Part shown: positions 16,453 through 23,484 of the stretch, in pieces
Numbering within the stretch: position 1 is the stretch's first letter
Layout of the letters: each line of letters begins with the position of its first letter
Source of the DNA: Merdiplasma sp905207905
GTDB lineage: Bacteria; Bacillota; Clostridia; Lachnospirales; Lachnospiraceae
NCBI GenBank assembly: GCA_902475025.1
Contig: CABRXX010000027.1
Coordinates: forward strand, 1-31,430
Reading direction: 5' to 3'
DNA: 31,430 bases
The notes under the pieces: model-generated
What the model saw: only the letters and a program-made list of their open reading frames with translations
Told to the model about the DNA's origin: nothing
The model's database searches: none
Program-made: the position numbers and the translations under genes

Positions 16453-16469
16453 ATTACAATTCTATTACA
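16453..16469 (-). promoter_or_regulatory. WalR (YycF)-type binding site
   Basis: On the minus strand the sequence reads TGTAAT, AGAAT, TGTAAT, an exact match to the WalR consensus TGTWAH-N5-TGTWAH. It lies 76-92 bp upstream of the NlpC/P60 start codon, in the orientation of that gene. Confidence 0.7.
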
Positions 16470-16506
16470 TCGTTATTAAAATATTACTAAATTTCAATAA
16501 CGATGT
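16467..16506. promoter_or_regulatory. 11-bp perfect inverted repeat upstream of the NlpC/P60 gene
   Basis: ACATCGTTATT (16467-16477) and its complement AATAACGATGT (16496-16506) are 18 bp apart in AT-rich DNA next to the WalR-type box. It could be a regulator operator or a hairpin. Confidence 0.6.
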
Positions 16507-16570
16507 CAATATCTTCCTACGAAATAAACAAAATTTAATAATTTCAAAGTTCCTATGAAACAATAAAAAT

Positions 16571-16606
16571 AGAGAGCCCAAATCTGATAACAGATTGAGC
16601 TCCCTG
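16571..16606 (-). terminator. Terminator of fba
   Basis: On the minus strand GGGAGCTCAATCTG pairs with CAGATTTGGGCTCTC around TTAT, with a small bulge, and is followed by TATTTTTATTG. Confidence 0.8.
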
Positions 16607-16642
16607 TCTATTTACTTATTTAAATTCTAAATCAGCCGATAC

Positions 16643-17581
16643 TCAGGCTTTGCCTTCGCTGCCCAGTACGTCTTTGATCTTGTGAGCTACTACAGCTTTC
16701 ACGTTTGCACGTCCAACTTTCAGGTAGTCGCGAGGATCGAAGATAGAGGGATCTCTGAACATGGTCTCACGGATACCGGCAGTCAGGCCCAGACGCAGGT
16801 CAGAGTCAATGTTGATCTTACATACTGCGGATCTTGCAGCTTCACGAAGCTGATCTTCCGGAACACCGATAGCATCCTTTAATTTTCCGCCGTTCTCGTT
16901 GATGATCTTAACATATTCCTGAGGAACAGAAGATGCACCGTGAAGAACGATGGGGAATCCGGGGATTCTCTTCTCGATCTCATGAAGAATATCGAAACGA
17001 AGCTGGGGCTTTGTGCCTGGTTTGAATTTGTATGCACCATGGCTGGTTCCGATGGCGATAGCCAGAGAATCAACGCCAGTCTTGGTAACAAACTCTTCTA
17101 CTTCATCCGGCTGAGTGTAAGCAGAATCTTCAGCGGAAACCTTTACGTCATCCTCAATACCTGCCAGTTTACCCAGCTCAGCCTCTACTACTACGCCGCG
17201 CTCATGAGCATACTCTACGACCTTTCTGGTGATCTCGATGTTTTCCTGGAACGCATACTTGGAAGCGTCGATCATAACGGAAGTAAATCCACCGTCGATA
17301 CAGGATTTGCAGATTTCAAAATCTGCGCCGTGATCCAGATGCAGAGCAATGGGGATGTTGGGGTTCTCAATAATGGCTGCCTCTACCAGTTTGGTGAGGT
17401 AGGTATGATTAGCGTACTTTCTTGCGCCTGCAGATACCTGCAGAATGATGGGGGAATTCAGCTCTCCAGCAGCCTCTGTGATGGCCTGAACGATTTCCAT
17501 ATTGTTTACATTAAATGCACCAATTGCATAACCGCCTTCGTAGGCTTTTTTGAACATTTCAGTTGTCGTAACTAAAGGCAT
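16643..17581 (-). CDS. fba: Fructose-bisphosphate aldolase, class II
   Basis: 312 residues from MPLVTTTEMF. It cleaves fructose 1,6-bisphosphate to dihydroxyacetone phosphate and glyceraldehyde 3-phosphate in glycolysis. The zinc and catalytic motif LHLDHG lies at 80-85 (Asp83, His84), and GTSHGAYKF (His181) and VLHGASSVP (His214) complete the site. The frame opens earlier, but AAGGAAGG is 9-10 bases before the ATG at 17581 and only one base before the ATG at 17590, so I prefer 17581. It is monocistronic with its own terminator. The glycolytic pgi gene lies upstream on the same strand, but a hairpin separates the two. Family-level distinction from tagatose-bisphosphate aldolase rests on context. 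Confidence 0.93.
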   Translation of the reverse strand: MPLVTTTEMFKKAYEGGYAIGAFNVNNMEIVQAITEAAGELNSPIILQVSAGARKYANHTYLTKLVEAAIIENPNIPIALHLDHGADFEICKSCIDGGFTSVMIDASKYAFQENIEITRKVVEYAHERGVVVEAELGKLAGIEDDVKVSAEDSAYTQPDEVEEFVTKTGVDSLAIAIGTSHGAYKFKPGTKPQLRFDILHEIEKRIPGFPIVLHGASSVPQEYVKIINENGGKLKDAIGVPEDQLREAARSAVCKINIDSDLRLGLTAGIRETMFRDPSIFDPRDYLKVGRANVKAVVAHKIKDVLGSEGKA

Positions 17582-17760
17582 AATATTCATTCCTTCCTTT
17601 CTTTTATTAGGCAAGCTGCTTCGCAACTTTTGCTGTTTATCATTATACTCTCTTTTACCCTGCTTGGCAACAAAGATTTACACGTTTCGCCCTGGATTTA
17701 CACAATCCGCCCCTGGATCTGCATTGAAATGGGAGCAGAATTCATTCCTTCTGGCAGTAA

Positions 17761-17811
17761 AATACCTCCTGGGCGGCTTTCGTTCCTTCACGCTGTCCGC
17801 CCGGAGGTATT
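17761..17811 (-). terminator. Hairpin after pgi, probable terminator
   Basis: AATACCTCC plus GGGCGG (17761-17776, one bulged T) pairs with CCGCCC plus GGAGGTATT (17797-17811). The T tract on the minus strand is weak (TATTTTA). Confidence 0.65.
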
Positions 17812-17909
17812 CTGCTGTAAGAGTCCTTGTTTCTGCTTTTATATACTCTTATCTTTTCTCTGCGCTTATCTATGTGCTCTTCGGATCCCCGGTTTCCGGG
17901 AAACGCTTC

Positions 17910-19259
17910 CTACAGTCTCTTCAGCAGCTCTTCTCTTTCTTTCTCAAACCCGGGTTTTCCAAGGAGCGCAAACATATTCTTCTTGTAGCTCTCAACTCCC
18001 GGCTGATTAAAGGGATTTACTCCCGAAATATAACCGCTGATACCGCAGGCAAACTCGAAGAAATAAAACAGTTCGCCCAGGGAAAACTCATCCTGTCTGG
18101 GGATCGTCACCAGAAGATTGGGCACATTGCCGTCTGTGTGAGCCAGGATGGTTCCATTCATAGCGCTCTTATTCACAAAATCTACGGTCTTTCCTGCCAG
18201 ATAATTCAAGCCGTCCAGATCTACCGGCTCCTCTTTGAGAACCAGCTCGCACTGTGATTCTTCCACATTCAGCACTGTCTCAAACATGATACGGCTGCCG
18301 TCCTGGATAAACTGCCCCATAGAATGCAGATCTGTAGTGAGATCTACCGATGCAGGGTAAATACCCTTCTGGTCTTTTCCTTCGCTCTCGCCGTATAACT
18401 GTTTCCACCATTCAGAAACATAGTGGAGGCTGGGCTCATAGTTGGCCAGGATCTCAATGGCTTTTCCTTTTCTGTGCAGAATATTCCGCACTGCCGCATA
18501 TTTCATGGCATCATTGTTTTCGTAAGCATCCTTCAGAGCCCGCTCTCTTGCTGCTGCAGCTCCCTCCATAAGTTTGGTAATATCAGCTCCGCTGACTGCG
18601 ATAGGCAAAAGTCCCACTGCGGTCAATACGGAGAAACGGCCTCCCACATCATCCGGAACAACGAAAGTCTCATAGCCTTCTTCCGTGGCCAGTGTCTTCA
18701 GTGCGCCCCTGGCTTTGTCTGTGGTGGCATAAATTCTCTTGGCAGCCTCCGCCTTGCCATATTTCTTTTCCATCATCTCTTTAAAGATTCGGAATGCGAT
18801 AGCCGGTTCTGTGGTAGTGCCGGATTTGGAAATCACATTGATCGAGAAGTCTCTGTCTCCCACAACATCCATCAGATGCTTCATATAGGTGCTGCTGATG
18901 CTGTTGCCCACAAAATAAATCTCCGGTGTCTTGCGGATCTCCTTGGATACGCTGTTGTAGAAATTATGACGAAGAAACTCAATGGCTGCCCTGGCTCCCA
19001 GGTAGGAACCGCCGATGCCGATCACCAGCAGTACTTCACTGTCCTGCTTGATCTTTTCTGCGGATTTCAAAATTCGTTCAAACTCTTCCTTGTCATAATC
19101 CACCGGCAGGTCGATCCAACCAAGGTAATCATTTCCTGCTCCGCTTCTTGACACTAAGATCTCTTTTGCTGTCTCTGCAATCGCTTTCATGGATGCAACC
19201 TCACCCTCTGCGATCACGTTTGCAGTTCTGGAATAATCAAATGTAACTCTGCTAGACAT
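17910..19259 (-). CDS. pgi: Glucose-6-phosphate isomerase
   Basis: 449 residues, the usual length of Firmicute enzymes. It interconverts glucose 6-phosphate and fructose 6-phosphate. Visible motifs are LLVIGIGGSYLGARA (about 80), ISKSGTTTEPAIAFR (about 143), DDVGGRFSVLTAVGLLP (about 202), HSMGQFIQDG and the C-terminal signature SGVNPFNQPGVESYK. The start at 19259 has AGGAGAG just upstream. The leader is about 150 nt, counted from a TTGCGA/TAAAAT promoter, and contains an 8-bp hairpin and a copy of a dispersed repeat. Confidence 0.96.
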   Translation of the reverse strand: MSSRVTFDYSRTANVIAEGEVASMKAIAETAKEILVSRSGAGNDYLGWIDLPVDYDKEEFERILKSAEKIKQDSEVLLVIGIGGSYLGARAAIEFLRHNFYNSVSKEIRKTPEIYFVGNSISSTYMKHLMDVVGDRDFSINVISKSGTTTEPAIAFRIFKEMMEKKYGKAEAAKRIYATTDKARGALKTLATEEGYETFVVPDDVGGRFSVLTAVGLLPIAVSGADITKLMEGAAAARERALKDAYENNDAMKYAAVRNILHRKGKAIEILANYEPSLHYVSEWWKQLYGESEGKDQKGIYPASVDLTTDLHSMGQFIQDGSRIMFETVLNVEESQCELVLKEEPVDLDGLNYLAGKTVDFVNKSAMNGTILAHTDGNVPNLLVTIPRQDEFSLGELFYFFEFACGISGYISGVNPFNQPGVESYKKNMFALLGKPGFEKEREELLKRL

Positions 19260-19311
19260 ATGCTTCTCTCCTTATGGTTTATTATTTTACACATCAGGGC
19301 AATACCAAAAT

Positions 19312-19358
19312 CAAATATCCGCACAAGCGCGGCTATTTGGCTCATTGCGCGCGGGAAT
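19312..19358. repeat. Dispersed 47-bp repeat, copy A
   Basis: 38 of 47 positions match copy B at 22110-22156 with no gaps; both hold GGCT, TTGGCTCATTGC and end in GGAAT. Copy A lies in the pgi leader. Confidence 0.65.
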
Positions 19359-19372
19359 CAACTCTGTCCGTG

Positions 19373-19394
19373 GGAACCGGAAATCTCCGGTTCC
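19373..19394. repeat. Hairpin in the pgi leader
   Basis: GGAACCGG (19373-19380) and CCGGTTCC (19387-19394) form a perfect 8-bp stem with a 6-nt loop and no T run, so it may stabilise or regulate the pgi leader. Confidence 0.55.
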
Positions 19395-19411
19395 AAAAGC
19401 CCTATATATAA

Positions 19412-19440
19412 ATTTTACCATCTGCTCATTACTTTCGCAA
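19412..19440 (-). promoter_or_regulatory. Promoter of pgi
   Basis: On the minus strand, -35 TTGCGA (19435-19440), a 17-bp spacer and -10 TAAAAT (19412-19417). Confidence 0.5.
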
Positions 19441-19489
19441 GGCCAATTTGGCATGATTTTGTGCAACAGCTCAGCCATGTACAATGTCA

Positions 19490-19531
19490 CAAAAATTTGA
19501 GTTCAAACCAGTTTGAAGACGAAAATTTTTG
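19490..19531. terminator. Bidirectional hairpin terminator
   Basis: CAAAAATTT (19490-19498) pairs with AAATTTTTG (19523-19531), and inside it TTCAAAC pairs with GTTTGAA around CA. The A/T-rich outer stem supplies a T tract on both strands. It lies 60 bp after the end of the unrecognised membrane protein gene. Confidence 0.65.
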
Positions 19532-19590
19532 TATACTTTATATCTGGCGTTCTGCCATAAGCGAGAATTTTAGCTGCGATAGCAAAACAA

Positions 19591-20418
19591 TTATAAAAAT
19601 TCCCGCAGCACTTCCCGGAGAATTTGTTCTTTCTCCTGAGGATCCATTTGTTGGAGAAAGCTGCGGCTTTGTTCCCTCTGAGTTCCTTCCCCTGCTGCCG
19701 CCATCTCCTGGAAGCCCTGCCGGTTTTTACCCAAATGTTCCTTCAGCTCACGCTTGTCCCTTTGAGCCTTGCTCTCCGGCTCCGGCCCCTTTTTACGCAG
19801 CCTTCTTCCGATGCTGATAGCAGAGGCAGTCTCTGCTGCCGCCTCCTGCATTCCCACGGATGTCTGGGTTCCTTCTGACGCCTGTTCCGGAAAATCCACT
19901 TCCTGATATTCCTTCACCGCCCCGGTATTTTCCAGGTAATCCATCAGCCTTGTTTTTAAAGCGCGATGGCGATATTGATTGTCGGTCATTCCATAGGCCA
20001 GGCCGATCAAAAGCACACTGAACATAGCTGCCCGGCTGTAGCTGGTCTGCAAAGTTACCGCCGCCCCGTTTCGATAGAGCAGCCACAGGCCCAGACTGCA
20101 GCTTAACAGGCATACCGCCAGGGCTTCTTTTCCCATTCGGTTCCACTGATGCAAATTCATTTTCAGAAATTCATAATCCAGCATACTCCGCTCTGCAAAG
20201 GCTTGAATATCATTTACCTTTTCATTGATATGACGGCAATTTCTAAAACGTTGCTGCATTTGCCTCATAAATTTGCCCTTTGGCTCTCCTGTATCTTGTG
20301 TTTCTAAGATCAGCTTTCCGTATAAATGCTTTAGTAGGAATTGGCTGACCACTCCCATCACGCAGGCTGCCCCACAAACATAAAGCAAAAGATTTTGATC
20401 CATAATGAACTGCAACAT
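19591..20418 (-). CDS. Unrecognised membrane protein
   Basis: 275 residues; I do not recognise the family. One membrane segment lies at about 9-30 and two more at about 97-115 and 128-146, with a helical Gln/Arg-rich stretch between the first two. The C-terminal 120 residues are hydrophilic, rich in Glu, Gln, Lys and Arg, and end with DPQEKEQILREVLREFL, a likely amphipathic helix. The start at 20418 is supported by AAGGGGG six bases upstream. It stands alone: a 328-bp gap separates it from the nucleosidase gene upstream. I assign no function. Confidence 0.75.
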   Translation of the reverse strand: MLQFIMDQNLLLYVCGAACVMGVVSQFLLKHLYGKLILETQDTGEPKGKFMRQMQQRFRNCRHINEKVNDIQAFAERSMLDYEFLKMNLHQWNRMGKEALAVCLLSCSLGLWLLYRNGAAVTLQTSYSRAAMFSVLLIGLAYGMTDNQYRHRALKTRLMDYLENTGAVKEYQEVDFPEQASEGTQTSVGMQEAAAETASAISIGRRLRKKGPEPESKAQRDKRELKEHLGKNRQGFQEMAAAGEGTQREQSRSFLQQMDPQEKEQILREVLREFL

Positions 20419-20643
20419 AGGAATCCCCCTTTAGATATAAAATATTGGCCGGTGGAACCGCCGCCGCAAGCTTGCTCTCGGCCTCAGATGTCCCCGCACT
20501 CCCGGATAACCATTATCCAGTCCTGCGCTTCTTCTGCAAGCCTTCCGGTTGGCTGCGCTTCTTCCCAAGTCGTATGGTCATTATAGTCCGCCTTTTTCCG
20601 TTTGCAAAGTAAAATCGTTCGACAAATTCAGCCAATTTCTCCC

Positions 20644-20743
20644 TGAGATTCCCACTTTTCTCATGAGATTCCGACTCTTCTCATAAGATTTTGCATTTCT
20701 TACCAGCGCCTGTTTCTCCTCATAAAACCTGCGTTTCTTATAA
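20644..20743. repeat. Degenerate 20-bp tandem repeats
   Basis: Units of 20 bp begin at 20644, 20664 and 20684 (TGAGATTCC, TGAGATTCC, TAAGATTTT, each ending in a CTCA- or CTTAC-like end), and weaker units follow to about 20743. The array fills the space just after the nucleosidase gene. I see nothing else of note in the gap 20419-20746 except a 12-bp direct repeat CTGCGCTTCTTC near 20522 and 20553. Confidence 0.6.
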
Positions 20744-20746
20744 GAT

Positions 20747-21445
20747 TTATAATACTTCCATCAGGCCCTCGATCAGCCTTACGCTGTGCTCCACTGCTTT
20801 ACGCTCAAAAGCCGGATAATCCATAGTGGCGCTGTCGTCTGCTTTGTCTGAGATGGCCCGGATGATCACAAAGGGAATCTGGTTCAGATAAGCGGTCTGG
20901 GCAATGGCTGCTCCCTCCATCTCTGTACAAAATCCATGAAAATTTTCCTCAATCCGGTTCTTAGCCGCCCGATCTGCAATAAACTGGTCTCCACTGACCA
21001 CCCGGCCTCTGAAAACCCGGATCTGCGGATTCACCTTCTCACAGACCTCCTTTGCTTTTCCTGCCAGAAACTCATCCGCCAAAAAGGAAAAGGTGTCCAT
21101 CTGAGGAATCTGCCCCAGGGGATAACCAAAATTCACCGCATCCACATCGTGATGCACCACATCTGTGGAAATCACCACATCGCCAATATTAATATCCGCA
21201 TTCAGAGATCCTGCTATGCCCGTATTGATCACTGCGTCCACTGCAAATTCATCTGCCAAAATCTGCGTACACACTGCCGCATTTACCTTCCCGATTCCAC
21301 TGCGCACAATGATTACCGATTTGCCCTTCAGGATTCCCTGGCAAAACTCCATCCCGGCTTTATGTAAGGTGCCCTGAATCTCCATGTCCTGTTTCAATTT
21401 CTCCACTTCCACATCCATTGCACCAATAATTCCAATCTTATTCAT
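20747..21445 (-). CDS. mtnN: 5'-methylthioadenosine/S-adenosylhomocysteine nucleosidase
   Basis: 232 residues from MNKIGIIGAM, the same length as the E. coli enzyme. It removes adenine from methylthioadenosine, S-adenosylhomocysteine and 5'-deoxyadenosine, feeding SAM recycling and autoinducer-2 synthesis. Glu13 in AMDVEVE, the substrate motif CTEMEGAAIAQTAY and catalytic Asp in RAISDKADD are present. The frame is open upstream to 21553, but GAGAGGAA seven bases before 21445 and the family start decide for 21445. No neighbouring SAM-cycle gene (luxS, metK) is seen. Confidence 0.95.
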   Translation of the reverse strand: MNKIGIIGAMDVEVEKLKQDMEIQGTLHKAGMEFCQGILKGKSVIIVRSGIGKVNAAVCTQILADEFAVDAVINTGIAGSLNADINIGDVVISTDVVHHDVDAVNFGYPLGQIPQMDTFSFLADEFLAGKAKEVCEKVNPQIRVFRGRVVSGDQFIADRAAKNRIEENFHGFCTEMEGAAIAQTAYLNQIPFVIIRAISDKADDSATMDYPAFERKAVEHSVRLIEGLMEVL

Positions 21446-21547
21446 CTTCTGTTCCTCTCTTTTCTCTGCACATACTTCCGATTGCAGCATCAGTTTATCA
21501 TAGTTGCCTGAGAAAAACCAGCGTGAAAATCCGCTGTTATTTTTATC

Positions 21548-21575
21548 TTGCAATTTCTATCTGGTTTGATAGAAT
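21548..21575 (+). promoter_or_regulatory. Promoter of the TSCPD gene
   Basis: -35 TTGCAA (21548-21553), a 16-bp spacer and -10 TAGAAT (21570-21575), with GAAGGGAG just before the ATG at 21608. Confidence 0.6.
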
Positions 21576-21607
21576 AGAAGCAGAATTATACAGAAGGGAG
21601 CATACCT

Positions 21608-21850
21608 ATGATCTACAAAACAAAAGGAGTCTGTTCACAGGCCATTGAATTTGAACTGGATGGGGATACGGTAAAATATGTACACTTTATCGGAGGCTGT
21701 GATGGGAATACCAAGGGACTGGCCAAACTGGCAGAGGGAATGAAGGTTCAGGATGTGATCGCCCGCCTGGAGGGCACTACCTGCGGCCCCAAACCTACCT
21801 CCTGCCCGGATCAGCTTGCCAAAGCCTTAAAAGAAGCGCTTCAGAAATAA
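21608..21850 (+). CDS. TSCPD domain protein, four-Cys family (TIGR03905 type)
   Basis: 80 residues. The TSCPDQLA signature lies at 64-71, and four Cys (9, 31, 59, 66) are placed as in the TIGR03905 family, suggesting metal or iron-sulfur binding. The domain also occurs at the end of some ribonucleotide reductases; the free-standing protein has no established role. It is complete, with a good ribosome site (GAAGGGAG). A branched RNA-like structure lies 114 bases after its stop. Confidence 0.9.
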   Translation: MIYKTKGVCSQAIEFELDGDTVKYVHFIGGCDGNTKGLAKLAEGMKVQDVIARLEGTTCGPKPTSCPDQLAKALKEALQK

Positions 21851-21964
21851 GAGGATACTTCTCCCGCCGGCCAGCTTGCCCTTTGTCAAATCCGGAGAGC
21901 CTAAAGTCAGCGATGCTGTGACGTTCTGAAATACATTGTAAAATATAATATGTAAAAACATAAT

Positions 21965-22046
21965 AAGGAGCTTCCGCTACAGCCTGGGATCTAATTCCCA
22001 CCGATACTCTTATGGATCGGTATGCTATTTGCGGCAGCTCCTTTTT
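21965..22046 (+). ncRNA. Candidate branched structured RNA ending in a terminator
   Basis: AAGGAGCT (21965-21972) pairs with AGCTCCTT (22036-22043) and, after a T/C mismatch, CCGC with GCGG (22031-22034). Inside are two hairpins: TGGGA/TCCCA (21985-22000) and CCGAT/ATCGG (22001-22020). TTTTTA follows P1. A TATAAT-like -10 at about 21943-21948 precedes it. It may be a small RNA or simply an elaborate terminator of the TSCPD gene. Confidence 0.5.
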
Positions 22047-22058
22047 ATAAAAATAATA

Positions 22059-22095
22059 GGTCAAAGTCTCTTAGCAAGCTGTGAGATCTTTGACC
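22059..22095. repeat. Hairpin downstream of the RNA candidate
   Basis: GGTCAAAG (22059-22066) pairs with CTTTGACC (22088-22095); TCTC/GAGA and AGC/GCT extend it inward. No T tract follows on either strand. Confidence 0.55.
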
Positions 22096-22109
22096 CTTGC
22101 GGCATTCGC

Positions 22110-22156
22110 CAAATATCAGCGCCAGTGCGGCTGCTTGGCTCATTGCTCGCTGGAAT
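22110..22156. repeat. Dispersed 47-bp repeat, copy B
   Basis: Matches copy A at 19312-19358 in 38 of 47 bases, same orientation. No gene surrounds it. Confidence 0.65.
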
Positions 22157-22347
22157 AAAAAAAGGGAGGGTTGCGGGCTGTAGGCCCGCCAAGTATGAAA
22201 AAATTTATTTTAAAAAAGGAAACGCTTAACTGTTTATGTATTTCCTTTGTATGCTACTATCATAAAACCTATTCGTGTCCAATCTGTGATAGCTCTATGA
22301 AGAAATTATGAAAGAGTTCCAAAGAAATTATAAAACAGCGTTGCAAA

Positions 22348-22467
22348 GGGGAAGTTGTAAAATACTTCCGGCGGTACCCTTTCGGGTGATTTTTCTCCGA
22401 AAAATAACATCTTTTCGGAGAAAAACACACCGAAAATCCACCGGAATTCGTATTTTGCAACTTCCCC
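22348..22467. repeat. 120-bp palindromic repeat element, copy 1
   Basis: The ends are an 18-bp inverted repeat with one mismatch (22348-22365 and 22450-22467). The interior pairs almost throughout, with the tip TCTCCGAAAA/TTTTCGGAGA around 8 bases. It shares GAAAATCCACCGG and the tip pattern with copy 2 at 29694-29801. It lies 55 bp beyond the end of the amidohydrolase gene and may also act as its terminator. Confidence 0.75.
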
Positions 22468-22522
22468 TCCACCTGCGGCCAGCTTCTTTGGCAACAGCAT
22501 TTCAATCCGAAGCCGCTTTTCT

Positions 22523-23389
22523 TTACAGCCTTAAAATCCTCTGGGCATTCTTATATAAAAGAAATTCTTTTACTTCTTCTTCAAACGGAAGCTCCAGAAA
22601 CTGCTCCAGGCTCTGCTTTAAAGGCCGTACCGGATAGCTGGTGGCAAACATCATCCGGTAGCGCATATAGGAATTCGCAGCCCGGACAAACTGGTCTGCA
22701 AAGGGCATATTAGGCAGACAGCAGAAAAAATCCGGGTAAAAATAAATGTTCATACACTGCAGCGCAACTCCCAGAAATTCTTCTACAAACGGCCAGCACC
22801 CATGAGATACCGTAAAGGTCACTCTCGGGAAACGCAATGCCATCTTCTGCAGTGCAATAGGATTGCAGTAAGACAAATCCTCTCCCGCCAGCACGCTTAA
22901 GGTAAAGGCGCAGATCAGCCCCAACTCCTCACATTTCTCATAAATAGGATCCAGGCAGGAATCATCCACATATCTGGGTGGAGCACACCACCCCGGTTCT
23001 ATCGCTATCCCCTTGATCTGATACTGTTTCACACAGCGCTCTATCTCTGCAAGAGCCTGCGGCACATTGGAAATGTCAATCGCCGGAAAGGCAATGAATT
23101 TGTCCGGATAGGTGATTGCCAGCTCGCAGACATCGTCGTTTTCCACATGAGCCATGCCAGGCCGCACCTGGCGCCCCTGAACAACCTGCAAATCAATCCC
23201 TGATCCTGCCAGTTCCTTCATATACAGACCAAATTCTCCTTTTCGCGCAGATTCTATATCTACACTGTTTCGATAAATGCCCGGTACATCTTCCGGTCTG
23301 GAAAATTGATCTTCCATAGGACGGGGGAAAAAATTCCCGCCTGTAACAAAACTCTTAAAGGGCGGTCTTGTTCTAAAATCAATTACCAT
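22523..23389 (-). CDS. Amidohydrolase-fold (Amidohydro_2) protein without the usual HxH
   Basis: 288 residues with the TIM-barrel plan of Amidohydro_2 proteins, including decarboxylases such as ACMSD. Recognisable are YPDKFIAFPAIDISN, the strand KGIAIEPGW, VTFTVSHGCWPFV and the final NAQRILRL (the family-typical NA.R.l.l). The start motif DxHxH reads DFRTRPP, so both metal His are missing, and the late Asp (usually GSDxP) reads ATSYP. Catalysis would need another mode, or the protein is not a metal enzyme. The RBS AGTGAGG precedes the ATG at 23389. It is divergent from a LysR regulator that probably controls it. Confidence 0.8.
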   Translation of the reverse strand: MVIDFRTRPPFKSFVTGGNFFPRPMEDQFSRPEDVPGIYRNSVDIESARKGEFGLYMKELAGSGIDLQVVQGRQVRPGMAHVENDDVCELAITYPDKFIAFPAIDISNVPQALAEIERCVKQYQIKGIAIEPGWCAPPRYVDDSCLDPIYEKCEELGLICAFTLSVLAGEDLSYCNPIALQKMALRFPRVTFTVSHGCWPFVEEFLGVALQCMNIYFYPDFFCCLPNMPFADQFVRAANSYMRYRMMFATSYPVRPLKQSLEQFLELPFEEEVKEFLLYKNAQRILRL

Positions 23390-23439
23390 GTTGTTTCCTC
23401 ACTCTCTTGCTTTTTCTATAAAAAATGTTTATGATATTA

Positions 23440-23467
23440 TTGATACTGATAACTATTTACTTATAAA
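23440..23467 (+). promoter_or_regulatory. Promoter of the LysR gene
   Basis: -35 TTGATA (23440-23445), a 16-bp spacer and -10 TATAAA (23462-23467). The same stretch, TTATTGATACTGATAA, resembles half-sites of the operator at 30982-31018 and could be an autoregulatory LysR site. Confidence 0.45.
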
Positions 23468-23484
23468 TCTAGAAAGGAAGCTCT

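Noticed and set aside
20644..20743. CRISPR array
   Set aside because: The 20-bp units are contiguous without spacers, are degenerate, and no cas gene is present.
22269..22637. Small frames across the palindromic element
   Set aside because: They arise from the repeat itself; similar peptides appear at copy 2 only because the DNA is related.
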